This document shows positions 43,101 through 56,680 of a DNA stretch of 64,000 nt, piece after piece (position 1 is the stretch's first letter; each line of letters starts with the position of its first letter). Source of the DNA: Peronospora farinosa (lineage: Eukaryota; Oomycota; Peronosporomycetes; Peronosporales; Peronosporaceae). The notes beneath the pieces were generated by a model, which made no database searches, was not told where the DNA came from, and saw only the letters and a list, made by a program, of their open reading frames with translations. Location: assembly GCA_947646735.1 (NCBI GenBank), contig CANTFK010000129.1, positions 372,001 to 436,000 on the forward strand, written 5' to 3'. The position numbers were made by a program, and so were the translations under genes.

Positions 43101-46100
43101 AACGAGCTGATCGAGCGTTTCAACATTAACGTTACCGTTCGCATGTCAATTTTACCTCTTGACGCAACGTTAACACGGTTTTATATCCACGCAGATTTGC
43201 CCGCGTTAACCTTCAATTTATCGCTGGAAAATTACTTCCAGCTGGTGGCATTGGGAGATCGTTTTAGCTTGGCAAATGCTGAGGCAGTGAAAGACTCAAG
43301 TAAATACTCGAGTGATGCATTACATGCGACAGAAGACGCTTTCAATAGCACTGATGTGGACATGGCCGACGCAAATGACCGATTCGAGGCCATGACGAGG
43401 GGGGACTTCCTCAGTACCTCGACACTAAAGAAATTTATGCTTGATGGTGAAGGTGCCGAGACAAATGCGTTACCAGACAACGCTGAAAACTCTGATGAAA
43501 TCTCGAGTATTGAAAGTGACGACACGTGGTTTAGTATGACAAGTGGCAATCCAGATATGAGTGCTGTAGTGGCAAGTGGAGAGCCCAGTGACCGGCAACG
43601 CAGCCTTCCCGATGTCGTTGTGGCGGACGACAGCAGAAGTGTCTGCACGCCCCAGCGCTTAGAAGGAAGAACACGAAAGAGACCACGACCGTATACCCCC
43701 AGCGGGACGGCAAAGCTTCTTGATCGGAGATTAATGGTTTGTTCGTTCACGGTCCCACTAATAGCGGTGCAAGTGAAAAAGCCTCGCTCTTCTGCCATCT
43801 CTTCCTATTCTTTATACCGCTACGACATGAGTGATTTTGGTGACGATTCTGCAGACAACGGTGCCATTCTGATGAAATTGCAAGGGTTTCGAGTCCGAAT
43901 AGGACAAAAAACCTTGTCAACCCAAGTGAACGTGAACCTAGCGTCACTTGAAATTGAAGATTTTATTGATGCTAGTGGTCGTTCAACACAGTATTTGCTG
44001 TTTTCAAGTCCTACAATTGCTGCTCCGTTTTCAATTAAAGCTCCATTACGTCGAGGCGGGAATTTCTCGGGATACGCTACCCAACGCAGACGGCCAAATC
44101 GACAACGAGAACGAGTTATTTCTTTTCAAACGGGCGGTGCGAAAAGCAGCGACGGATTGCGGTCGAGAGCACCCGAAACTTTGTTGGAACTTGGCTTCAG
44201 CTCCTTGAATGATCAAAAAAGTGGCAAAGAGGTGTTGAGGGATGTAGATCTACAACTCGGCTCGGTGCAGTTCAACTTTGACCAGACATACGTCTGCTCT
44301 ATGTTGGAGCTGTTTGAGAAGTCATCGACTCAACTTGCTTTGGTTCCACAAGGTGGTAAGGGTAATGGCGAAAATACGGTATCGGACACATGTGACGGTC
44401 TGCCGCCGCCTTTCGAGCTTACACCCACAATCAAACAAGAATATTCGATACCAGTAAACCTTACAGAGTCTGTTCGAGCAGATTTGGAGCTAGCGAGGAA
44501 GAACCTATTTGAGCAAAAACCTGATCCGAAGATTACAGCGATGGACGGTGGGAGTTGGCCTGTTCCTATCGCGCTAAAACTGAGTGTCCGACTACACTCT
44601 GTATCTGTCTGTCTGTCGGATCGTGGTGAATCAATGGCGTCTGTTGCGATTCTTGATTCTGCAATACAGGTTGGTACAGAGAAAACTGGTTATATAAGTG
44701 TATCCGGCACAGTGGGGGATGTGAAGGTGTTCGACCTATCCTCAAAAGCGCTACGAGAAGAAGGACTTGGTGTCAGCAGTGCGGCTGTGCGCGGATCCGA
44801 GTCCTCACCTTTAAGGTACATCGAGATACTTGGGTTGGACACATCAGCTACGTTCTCGACTGACGAAAGTAGTCACGCGTTGAGCTTCGAATGCTTGATC
44901 GCTACTGAAATGAAATGGAACTCGAAGGCCACAGCAGACGATGAAGGGCAAATGCTAGCACACGATAGGAAGTCGAGTCTTACGGTCTCCTTGCAGCCTA
45001 TTCGTCTACTGGCACAACCAGAGTTTGTGGAGAGTCTGGTCAATTACGTCGTCGATGGGTCCCTCCGAGCCCATTTTCAGCCCAAGTGCGCGTCTTTGAG
45101 AACAGATGTCATGGAAAGAGAACACAACCGCACGAACTCATTGGGCTCCGATTTTCAGTTCGCACCAATATCTTCTCCGAGTGCCGACCGCCCGCCAAAA
45201 ATCCCGACTCCCTTTTTTGATGCAGTCAATACCTCAAATACGGATGCTAGGCAAGTTAACTTTGAAGCACCGAGCGTCCTTACTTTCTGCCATAGAGATA
45301 TTGACGACAGCGACACGCATGAAATGAAAAGCGATCATGAACATTGTAGAAGCGGAAACGATAGGGCAGTTATCATTGCGCACATTCTCGACAATTTCAA
45401 TCTGGACATCAGGTTATGTCACCCATGCGTCGTTCTTCCGGCCACTTCGTTGAACGACATGCGAATGTCGCTACTAGCACAGCCGTGTCGGGGGATCGTG
45501 TTTGACTTTGGTACAATATCATTCAAGCTGCGGCGGGAAGTATCTGAGTGTCTGCTTTCGTCTGCATACCCATCATACCAAACTAATATGACCGTAGAAG
45601 GTTTACAAATTACTTCTCTCGCGGACCAAACTGCGATTCTTGATCGATCAGGCTTCCAGATGCGAGGCAGTATTCCTACGCAGCCAACGAACAAGGATTC
45701 CGACAATGAGGGAAAGAGTAGCGTTTTACCAGAGATTGCTGTGACCGTGGACATTCACTCTGTTTGCATTAACGTCAGCGAAACAAATGTGTGTCTGGCT
45801 TTGGAAATATTCCACAAAGCCATTGTTCCGATTTTTGATACAGTCAAAGGGTTAATTCAAGATGAGAGTTATGAGCGTGCGTCGGCAGCAGACTCAGCTA
45901 TTCTCCTCGATAACCAGAAAGAAGATTGCGGTGACTTGAAAGTTGGTGTGCCTGTGTCAAGTGACGATACGGCACCGTGGGGGCAGTTGACGGTTCACTT
46001 ACTGCTAGAAGAATTTAAGGTTGCGCTTATATCATACTCGGAGGCTCCTCACCAGTTTGAGACGTGGATGAAAAGTGTCATTGATATCCCTGACGAAGTA

Positions 46101-49100
46101 TCTTCGCGAGAAAGCAGTGGTGGAGCTTCATTTGCAGCCCAGGGGGGGTCTTATTCTCAGCATTTTATGGGGCGGCGAGGGAGTTTTCCAAATGTGATTC
46201 CTTGCTGTGTCATTGGCGAAATTGCCTTGATTGCGTTGGAGGCAAATATGGCATTGGATTTGATGGACACCCAATCACGGAATAGTCAGCTGCAATGGGA
46301 CTTCTCCTTGCAAGAATTTGTTATCTGTGACAAAATTGCAGACTCTACGGTGCGTGCGAATGTCGCTATGTTACTTGTTTGTTTGACGAGCTTGTCTAAT
46401 GCTGACGTTGCCATTTTTTGTAGGATTTTTTGACTCAATTATTTGGGCCAGTTCCTGAAGCTTTTTTGGAGCGTATAGAATCTCGTGCTTCAATTTCTGA
46501 CAGATCTTCGCTTTCGTATTTGTCTATGGACGATGATCTGCCTCCGTTGCTACGCCATTCGACGTCACAGTCATCAAGACTTGGCGTACCATCCTCGCAG
46601 TTGAGTGGACGGTTGACAAGCAAAACGGGCATTGTTGGCGAATCTACTGTCACGACGAATTCACTAGATCTGTCTGTATCTTCCGCTCGCCTAATTCTTC
46701 TACCGCGGACTCTGCTCCGATTGGAACACTTCGTCCTTGATGTGTTCCTGGCGGCAAGTAAGAAGAGAAGTGAATTGGAACTTCAGCGTGATGCCGCGAC
46801 GGTAAAAAATTCTCCTGGAGTTGAGGGTTGTACATTTGTTGACGCGGGTTTTGACCCCAGCGACAGCCTAGCAGAGCAACAGGAAGCTCTCTTTACTGTT
46901 CCTATTCTTCGTCCAAGAAACGATAGCATATCCGAGTCACTAAAAGATGATCTCAATGCGGCTCGATCGGCAGTTGTGTCTCCGTCGCAGCGTATGCTAA
47001 GCTCAGCAAGCGCAACAGAAGGACGGTCCCTTGAAAACTTTTCGTCTGGCGCAATTGCAGAAGAAAATGGAAGCGGGGCGTCCGTGTCCAATAAGGTTGA
47101 TGACCCCAAATGTGCCTACAAAAAAGAAACCGGTGCGCTGAGTATGATGCGTCGGTGGATAGTTGACGTTCGCTTTCTAAATTTGCAGATGTGGGTGGTA
47201 TCGACGGATCGTAGGACCGATGTGGCAGGATGTGTGCTATCGAGTCAATTGTTCGCAAAGTTTGATAGTGTACTTGGTGGACTCGAAGCATCTGCTTCTT
47301 CTGATTGCAGTGATCTTGTGACTGCATCGGTTCGATGGAGTAAATTCGGAGTATTGGTGGGCTCGCCAACGGTCAGTGACACCGAGCAACAACAGCTAAC
47401 GCATCACACAGGGACACTTGTTGAAAACTTCGAAGTAGCTGTTCACTTCGCACTGCGTCAATGCTTTGGACCTGCCCATGAGGAAACTACCGGTCTTGAC
47501 AGCATTGACAAGCGTGACTCGAATAACAGCAATGCGTACCGCGGTCTTGACAGCATTGACAAGCGTCACTCGAATAGCAGCAATGCGAATCATAATAATG
47601 GTGTTGAGAATAGCGGTGACGAAGTTAGACCAAGATCGTGGATTAATCATTCTCCCACTAGCAAGGACGACTGTGCGGTGCATTTACCCGAACTTTTCCT
47701 TCGAGATGTGCCATCGGGGTGGCGAGAATGGATTCTGATGGAACCAACTGTGTGCATCAACCAGATCGTCGCCCATATTGCCTACCGAGACTTGCCACTG
47801 TTGTTGAAGATTTTCGCGGTTTTGACCAGCATGCTTGATGCAGAGGAAAGAATTCGCAATACGTTTACTGAACGGCTAAAAGCAGCAGCGGACGATCTTG
47901 ACTGGGAAGATATACCTGATACTTTGGGAAATCATTCAGAGTATGCTCACTACTTTGAGGCAGATGACGTCAGTGAATTTCAAATGGCTGAACAAACTGC
48001 ACTGTTAACTTCTCAACCGAACGTTCTTACACGCGCGTCGATTACTGCAAAAGGAGTCCAATTTCAGTTGATCAACAACATTGTCGATCAGGCGTCACCA
48101 GTTGTGGAAGTGGACTTGAAATCAATTGACTTACTGCTGCGATCTGAGTCAAATTTGATGATAGAAGTTACGGCAAACTGCAGTGCAGAAGCAAAGTACC
48201 AAAATCTGCGTCTTGTGACGATGGAACCACTCATTGAGCCATGGAGTGTTAAGGTAAAGCTCTGTCAGCTCACCTCACGTCTTCGTGGTTTGGATGATAC
48301 AGAGCAGTTGGCAGTGTCACCTTGGAAGCTAGATATTTCGTCAGACGTTTTCCTCCAACTGAATTTGACTGATGCACTGATTGCAAACATGGTGGCTGCA
48401 GACCGAGCTTGGCGGTGGGTTTTCAACGCAGGTGGAGATTCGCGCGAGATGACGGAGTATTCCACGTATTGGATTCGAAATAATACTGGAATGCCTTTGC
48501 GGTACTGGGGTGTATCTTACAACAAACATTCGCTTGCTGCCGGCGACGAAGAACCTCTTCGGCTCAGTAAAGAACAGTGCGGTGGAAAAGGTAGTGAGAA
48601 ACAGCAAAAAGGAAATCGGTGTAATACGTATGTACGCAACCGCCAGATTTTTATCGCTGTCGAAGAAGAATATCCAAGCAACAGTCTGTCTAACATTGCG
48701 AGGCAATGGCAAAGTGAAGCACCCATTCCAGTTGACCAAGTTGATTCCCGCATGTATGCCTTGGTAGACTTCGAAGCAGACATCACGGCCACTCACATGA
48801 GGAAATGCGAGTGTGTGATTGACGTACTTGTAGAGCGTGGATGCAAGTATTTTGTGGTACGCTCGACTTTGATCCTAGAGAATCAAACTTCATCCGATCT
48901 AGAAGTAGAGTTTATCTCTCCTCCAATACGTTCACTGTCACAGCCTTCGAGAGTGGAAAATGCCTCGCAAGAGCACATTATCCCCATTTGGAGAAAGGTA
49001 GTTAAGGCCTCCTCCGTTGTTCCTGTTCCGGTGCACATTGTTTCATTTGGCGAAGGCTACGTGATGGTGCGTCCTCCAGAGATCGCTGGAGACAATGCAC

Positions 49101-52100
49101 CGAAGGCTTACGCCAAAGAGCAGGTGCACCTCCCGCTCTTTGAAAAAGGAAGCTCTTTTGCCAACGAGAACATGGCGCATGTGGAAGATGACGAGTCTGG
49201 TCAGTCCCAATGCACTATTAAGTTTCGACGACTGTATAGGGACCGGCCCGTACGTCCATTCATGATGAGTGTTTGCCTCTCCAATGCAAGTAGTGCACTG
49301 TATCACCGCACGCTTTCGTTCCATCCACCACTGATCGTGCATAATCTAACCGCTGGACCGCTTGATTTTTGCTTGGCAACTCCAAGTGATTGGTCGCCTG
49401 CAGTTGAGACAGTGACTATGAAAAATTCAGGGATGAATGCAGGTTGGGAAACTTGCGAGCAACGTTTGCGTGAGCGAGGTACGATCAATGTGGCGGACTC
49501 GCTTGTTTGGCATTTGTCGAGTGAGGAAACACCTCTCGAACTCAGCGTCCGGATGAAAGGGTTTGACTGGAGCGAACCTCTTGATCTCGAAAAAGACTTG
49601 GACGACCTTGTGCGGATTAAAATGAAAGATCTTGTGAGTGACGCGTATCTCTATATTACTGTCGAAATTCGGATAAGTAAGGGGTACTGCCGTGAGTTGT
49701 TTCTCTATGTGCCATACTGGATTGTGAACCTGACGGGCATGAAACTTGAGTATGCATACGAGGAAGAACGAATGGGAAGCGAACATAAGATCGCGTAAGT
49801 TTTAGGGAAAAGTCGCGATTACGATCATTCTTTTAGCGACTGATCACTAACGTTTGCTTTGTTTTATATGTATGTCTAGGTTGTTGGCGGGACAAAAACG
49901 GCTAGATCGTGATGAGCTTCTACTGAAAGAAATCCATAGGACTAAGACTGCTTGTCGAGATCGCAATCCTCATCTCCTTCACCCTGTTCTTGTTGAGAAC
50001 CAGGAATTCGCAGCTAAAGCTAAAGACTTCGGGCAGCTCCACATTATATCTAGTCGTGCATCTACTGATCGGCGTGAGAGTGAGCGCAAGCGACGTCATC
50101 CTCGACTTCTTCCGAGTGTACCACCAGTAAAGGGTCTGCTGGACCTGCTCCCAAAATCGGCCGACCCACGTAATTTTGGACAACTGGAAGTTTTGCAAGC
50201 TTGTCATTCCAACTATCGGATAGATTGTGGGTGTGTTCGTTTGCGAGTCAGCAATGAAAGAGACATGGCCAGCCTGGACGCCCGAAAGGAGTCTGAACAG
50301 CGGAAATGGTCTGACCCTTTCGTATTAGATCTAGCTGGAACGATCGGTGAAATTGAATCAGACGACTATGGGGCGAATCGAAAATTTAGTATTGGTTATT
50401 CGATCCGTCCTGCAAAAGGCCAGTATTCAAGAACGAAGGTAATCACGCTGACGCCACGATTTATGCTCATCAATGCTATGAGCAGTGCTATTGAGGTGTG
50501 CCATTCTTCATCCAAAATGATGACCCCGGCTGTGATTAATATGGCCAACACGAGTGGATCAGTGGCAAACTCACGAACAACGTCTCCAGTCAATCCCGTG
50601 GTTCAGCTTGATGCCGGGGCATATGCCGATTTTCATTGGACTCTTCGATTCGCTAAGACACGCACGATACGTTGCCGTTTTGCAGAGTTTGGGTGGTCGT
50701 GGAGTGGTGCCGTGCCTTTGGTCGAGTCTGGCGAGTATGCTGTACGTATGCGTCATGAATCTACGCGGGAAAGTAAGCTTGTGCGTGTGACCCTGAAGCT
50801 AGACTCGTCGTGTGTATGCGTGTATTTTCGAGAAGAACGAACGACTGCACCACCCTATCGTGTGGAAAATTACTCGTTAGAAACGCTTCGAACACACCAA
50901 CATCGCGTGCGCCGCAGCGAGATTTTATTACCACATCACTCCCTAGACTACGCGTGGGATGAGCCCACAGAGGAACACTTGCTTGTCGTGGACATGCTCC
51001 CGTCGGCGGCTGGTGACAATAGCCGTCCGATGCGCATTGGAAGTTTCGATCTGGACAAAATTCAACGGTACCCCGATGCGCTCGGCGGTACATTGGGCAT
51101 TGAAATATCTACAGACGGCCCTACTCGCGTGCTACGTTTCACTGACACGCGATTACGTGGAAAAAAACTGCGCCAGTCAATTCTCAAGCTGCTAATGACT
51201 TGGCAGCGATGACTGACATAAGTGATAATAGTGCTATGCAGCTTCTACAACGCTTTGTGACTGCACCGACAGTGCATGCAGCATTACGTCTCCAAGGCAT
51301 AGGCATCTCCATTGTTGACAGTGCGCCCAAAGAACTGGTATATATGTCCATTATTGGTATTACATTGGAGTTTCTTCTCAGCGAAGACGACCGAAACTAC
51401 AGCGGAGCTTCAATTGCCGGAAGTGCAGCGTCATTGTCTCGGCTCGAGCGTGAAACCGGTCCTCGGGTTCTGGCTTGCTGTCTTGAAGTGAGTGACATAC
51501 AAATTGACAATCAGTTGCAGTTGACGCCGTATCCTGTACTGCTGCGCTTTTCCAATCCAAATGACAGATCACGAACTCTAAAGGGACAAACCGTAAGTAT
51601 CCCTGCGTTGCAGGTGGGTCTCGTGAAGCACGAAGAATACGCTGGTATCGAGTTTATCAGGCATTTCAGTGTCAGTGTTCTGCCGGTGCATATTCGGGTA
51701 GACGGCGCTCTGCTCTATCAGATATTACCGCTCTTTACTCACACCAAAATCTATGGCAGCAATGGCAAAGCTGGTATGGCAATTAAAAAACGAGCGGTTG
51801 TATCGGCGAATGGCGAGACTAATTACGATGAGATCGCTCGAGCGGCACACAGCCATTTATTACTCAGAGATTTCAACGCCAGCCTTGAAGATCAGGCGAA
51901 AATGTATGAGACGATCCAGAAAGACGGGGCCACATCGGCGGAAGCTAGTTCGCACTCAGCAACTCCCAAGATTACTGCTCGGAGAAGCAGCGGTACGCAA
52001 CAACAGCGAACAAGCCCACGCCACAAGGATCATACCGCATTGGCTGCGGAGACTCAGCATTACATGGATACAAAATACGGCAAACTCAGTGCTATTGCTA

Positions 52101-53671
52101 CGAAGGATGAGCAAAATAAGCTGTACTTCGAAGAGTTTCACATTGATCCCATCCGCGCTACTGTCAGCTTCTCATTTGGTGACAGTGCAGGCGCCATTGT
52201 GGACGGTCAGTTGTCATCATTATCACACGCAGCAGCATTGACAGACCCGTCGTCACCAAGAGAGACATCCGTCATCACAGTTGGCCCTCTGCGACTTATT
52301 TTGAATGCTATTGGCACTAGCCTAAGCAAGATCGCGAACGCTCCGTTCAAACTTCAGGCGCTTCACATCCATAATACGTTTATACAACCCGATGCGTTAG
52401 CAACGAGGTTGGCGTCACATTATCAGAGTGAGGCGCTTCGTCAAGCCTATGTCATTCTCGGAAGTGTTGACGTGCTAGGCAATCCAATGATCGCATGGAA
52501 AAATCTTAGCAGTGGTTTCCAGGACTTCATTTCCGAGCCAGCACATGGACTTTCGCAGCGAAGTCCGCAAGCGTTTGCTTTCGGTATTGGGCGTGGGTCA
52601 CTATCGCTTATGCGCGCTTCGGTGTATACCTTCTTGGATTTTAACACGCGCATTCTTACGGCTGTTTCACTTGGTCTGTCTGAAGCCTGTTTAAAGCTGG
52701 ATGACTACACGGGCTACCCTGCTACGCGTCACATTTTCCAGGGTCTCGTGCAAGGTGTCTCGGGTGTTGTAGTGGCTCCCATCCACTCGTTCGAAGTCAA
52801 CGGCGCACGTGGTGTGTTGCCTGGGTTAGTGGCAGGTGTGTTCGGAGTCGTACTAAAGCCATTGCTAGGCTTCTCTTTGGCCACAGCAACAACCGCTGCT
52901 ACGCTTCGCGATGCTGTTGACCCCAACACGAAGGTGCTGCTTGTACGTGTGCGGCCGCCACGCCACATTGACCTTCGGACAAAAAGGCTGAAGGTCTACT
53001 CGTACGTGGAATCCTTGGGTGAAGAAATTGTAGGCAAGGTCCGCGGTGGTCGCTATCGTGCCGACGGATATCTGGGTCACGTCGATCTCAAGACAGCTCA
53101 CCAATGCTTTTTGGTCACCCGCAAGCGTATTTTATTTCTAAACGTGAGAGGAACAGCCCCGACGCAAACAGCAAAGTACGACGTCCAGTGGGAATTGCTG
53201 GCAGAAGAAGTCGTGATGGTGGATTGCTCTAAGGCACCAACTGAGCAGACCATCACCATCTACTATATGGAAGACGAGTTCCGCGCAGCTAGCGGTGCCG
53301 GGCGCAGTATTGGTGGTGCAAGCGGGTCAAATACAGTGATCACGAGCATGCGACGGACACCAGGCATACCGCGTGGCATGTTTTTAAAAAAGCACGAGGT
53401 GGCACTGCCAGACACGAAAGTACTTTTCGTTCGTGCAATGCTACAGCAACAAGAGCGCTCGCTTCTCACAAAAATGAACAGCTACACAAAGGACTTACTG
53501 CACCGCCAAAACTCTCTATCATCTCTAACAAGGACAAACTCGATGAAGCCAAGCTCAGCATGGCAGCCTCAGCACTCGGAGTACCCGATTTTTCGATTAC
53601 CACAGACGCAGTCTTGCGAACCTCATGGAGGCGTCCGTCGCATGTGCACAACCTCTACAACCAGCAACTGA
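40159..53671 (+). CDS. VPS13: VPS13-family bridge-like lipid transfer protein
   Basis: Giant rod-shaped protein that moves phospholipids between membranes at contact sites. Exons 40159-40605, 40701-46349, 46424-49794, 49880-51156 and 51207-53671 give 4,402 residues with matched phases. The N-terminal chorein domain (MFETLVTGLLTSALGSYI; exon 2 starts LHIRRIHIRVEDY) is typical of VPS13. VAB/SHR-binding repeats appear at ~2715 (YWIRNNTGMPLRYW) and ~3128 (PYWIVNLTGMKLEY). The C-terminal DH-like/ATG2_C region is at ~3970-4100 (VLGSVDVLGNPMIAW) and a PH-like domain at ~4160-4280. The last intron is only 50 bases, with a weak GTGGAA donor, but it restores the frame. The last ~60 codons are uncertain: another frame is also open there. 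A short TM-free, hydrophobic-groove protein of this length fits VPS13A/C-like members. Confidence 0.9.
47492..47593 (+). repeat. 51-bp tandem duplication inside VPS13
   Basis: Two adjacent 51-bp units encode GLDSIDKRDSNNSNAYR and GLDSIDKRHSNSSNANH. The 17-codon unit keeps frame and lies in a variable loop. Confidence 0.85.
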
Positions 53672-53722
53672 TCGTGCTGCGAATGAAAAGAAGTTTGCGA
53701 ATCGAAACTGAATACAGGGGGT

Positions 53723-53834
53723 TGATATGATCGCTAATGGTTCGATATGATCGCTGATGCGTCTTGACATGATCGCTGATGCGTCTTGACATGATCGCTG
53801 ATGCGTCTTGACATGATCGCTGATGCGTCTTGAT
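53723..53834. repeat. 22-bp minisatellite between VPS13 and the ABC gene
   Basis: About five copies of a 22-base unit (ATGATCGCTGATGCGTCTTGAC). The first two are degenerate and the last three nearly perfect. It sits in the 188-bp gap between two convergent genes. Confidence 0.9.
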
Positions 53835-53859
53835 TCATCGTCATTGCAAGAGGCTTGTT

Positions 53860-56434
53860 TTAGCCATTTACAACTAATCCTTCACCTTCGTGCTTACGTT
53901 GAGCATCCCACATTCTCGCGTAAATGCTGCCGCGTTGTGCCAGTAGCTCTTCGTGGGTACCATGCTCGGCAATGGTACCATGTTGCATAACGATGATCTG
54001 ATGCGCGTCACGAATCTACATATTAGCAAACAAGATAGATAGCTATAAGCACATGACACAAAACGATGGACAGGTTTGTACACATATGACGAACCGTGGA
54101 CAAGCGGTGCGCGATGACAAGCATTGTGCGGTTAGCCTTGAGACGGTTGAGAGCGGCCTGGATCTCCTGCTCCGTGACCGTGTCGAGTGCTGAAGTAGCC
54201 TCGTCCAGGATGACCAAAGGCGGATCCTTCAACAAAGTACGTGCAATGGCGACACGTTGTTTCTCACCACCCGAGAGCTTCAGTCCACGCTCACCAACTT
54301 TCGTGTTCCATTGATCCGGAAGTTGCATAATAAAGTCGTAGATGCGAGCGGCCTTGGCTGCTTCGACGACCTGGTCAAAAGTTGCATTCAGGTTGCCGTA
54401 CTTGACGTTACGAAAGATAGTGTCATTGAAAAGCACCGTGTCCTGGGGCACTATACCAATGGCCTGCCGCAGCGACTGCTGAGTCACCGTGGCAATATCG
54501 TGGTGGTTCACCAGAATTTTACCAGAGGTACATTCGTAGAAGCGGAAAAGTAGTCGGGAAATGGTAGTCTTTCCGGCACCAGTCTCGCCAACAAGTGCAG
54601 TAGTCGTACCACGCGAGATGGTAAAGTCCAAGTTCTTGACGCCAGTACTAGCTGACTGGGATGGGTAATGGAAAGACACCTGGCGGAAAACCACGTCAAT
54701 GCCGTTCTCCAAGTCGTATTTGCTCATTTCAAAATGTGCTGCATCGGGCGCATCAATGATATCAGGCTCCACTGAAAGCAACTCACTCAGCTTCTTCATA
54801 TCGACGACCGAATTAATCATCATGTTGTAAATACCACCCAAGAAAAACAACGGTGCAAATAAGTTCGTAAGGTACACTGAGATGGCGATGAAAGCACCAA
54901 TGTCAATCCTGCGCCCACTGTCCTCACTCACCACGTGTGGAGCTGCCAGTGCAAGTGCCGCTAAAACAGTGGCCTGAATGATGACCGCCTGCGTGCCATT
55001 CAGCACACTCAGTGAGGCCTGAACGGAAAGTGAGTAGCGCTGGTACTTTTCAATCACCTTGGAATATTCCTCAACTTCATGGCGCTCGTTTCCAAAGTAC
55101 TTGATGGTCTCATAATTTAGCAGCGCATCAGTAGCCTTATCATGATACTCATTATCGTGGCGCATTGATGCCTCACGGTACTTCTTGCGCCAGAGTGTGA
55201 TCTTGATTGTGAGATAAGCGTACACCACCAGACTGGAGAATGCTACAAAGCTCAGTCCCGCTAGCTCAAAATGCAGTGCGAAAATCACAATTACCACTAT
55301 AGACTCTGCCAATGTCGGGATCAGGTATAAGAAAGCGTAAGACACAACACTGTTGGCCGATTCAACACCACGATCCATAGACCGCAACACGTCACCCAAC
55401 TTCTTCTGCACATGCCAGTCGTACGAGAGCGACTGCACATGTTCGTAAGTAAGTGTCGCTAGCTCAATGTACGCCGTCTGTTTTACTGTAAGGTAAATGA
55501 GCGATTGCAATTCCTTGAACAGCTTCGACACGAGGGTCAAAGCACTGAAAACAGCAATATTCCAGATTGCACCACCGACATCTTTCGACACTAATGCATT
55601 TGTCGCCGTCGCCATAAACAACGGTGCCGTCAGATTCGCCAATTTACTCAAAATCAGCACCACATAAGTGCTAGCAGCACGCAGTTTGTTGTGAAAGCCA
55701 TAAGGCCAGAAGTACGGTTTCAAAATGTACATGAGCTTAACGAACGAAATACCACGCGGCTTCTTTGTTTCATCATCAGGTTTGTCCGCAACAATTTGAG
55801 GCAAGTCGCCTTTGCTCTCCTCTGTTGCTGGAGTCCTAATAGAATCTAACAAGTAGCTCAAGTTGACAACCTCCAATACAGTAAAGATCAAGGGCAATGA
55901 ATTGGCCACATTAGCGTCCACGAGTGCCTGCTTTTCTTCATCAAGACGCGAAATCGCGTCCAACTTAAACGCATCGACCGCCAAGACACTCAAAAAGACA
56001 AGACAGAAAAAGTTGACAATCCACGTGATAACACGTGCATCAGGCCAGCAAGTTGCCAATAGAAACAAGAAACTTTTCATCATTGTAAACCACACAGGAA
56101 GTCCCCAGAAACGCCATGGAATCTGCTGCACGTCCAGTAGCCAGTCCAATCGGATAAAGGCCGACCTCCCAAGCCCAAATAGGCAGACAAAGATAAGACT
56201 GGCCAAGTCCCATACCAACAAGAGCAATAAACTGAGTTGAAGACACAACATCTGACGTTGTGCCGACTTGCGTCTCCGTTTACGAGATAAGGCGTCCATA
56301 TCACTGGATTCGTCTTCAACAACAACCTCATCGTCTTGCCAGCGTGAAAATGCCTGTTTCTTCCCTCTTGTATCCACATGATCGTTAGTATTTTTATCCA
56401 ATAAAGGTGTCGCTTCTTTCAATACATTTGTCAT
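53860..56434 (-). CDS. ABC half-transporter, HMT1/ABCB6 type
   Basis: ATP-driven transporter of the ABCB subfamily that includes heavy-metal tolerance factor HMT1 and ABCB6, acting in vacuolar, endosomal or mitochondrial membranes. Exons on the minus strand: 56434-54095 and 54015-53860, giving 831 residues. After an acidic/basic cytosolic start, about four helices (residues ~75-220) form an extra N-terminal TMD0. This separates it from the ATM1/ABCB7 type. A six-helix core follows. The nucleotide-binding domain has Walker [10 protein letters not shown] near 620, LSGGEKQR near 720, Walker [13 protein letters not shown] and H-loop IAHRLST. The last exon, [13 protein letters not shown], completes it. 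The ATG chosen is the first Met in frame ([12 protein letters not shown]). Substrate (phytochelatin, porphyrin or metal complex) cannot be read from sequence. Confidence 0.9.
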
Positions 56435-56680
56435 GATTCTCCTTCTCGTTCTTCCTCTACTTGGCAAATTCGAAACTGAAGCAATAGCAGACAAGACGTT
56501 TCAAGCGCAAATCTGATTGGATGAGAAGAAAAACACGTCACGATGACGAACTTGTTCAAGAATGATGGTCACGCATGACAAATGTCTCTTTGTGATTAAA
56601 TAAGGGTCGATACTCTTTATAAAGGGTCCAAATAAATAGCACCATATCGACGGATGGATGGCACTCCAGTTTTCTAGGCT

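Noticed and set aside
43232..43798. 188-codon minus-strand ORF inside VPS13 exon 2
   Set aside because: Antisense shadow of a long, well-supported coding exon; no family features.
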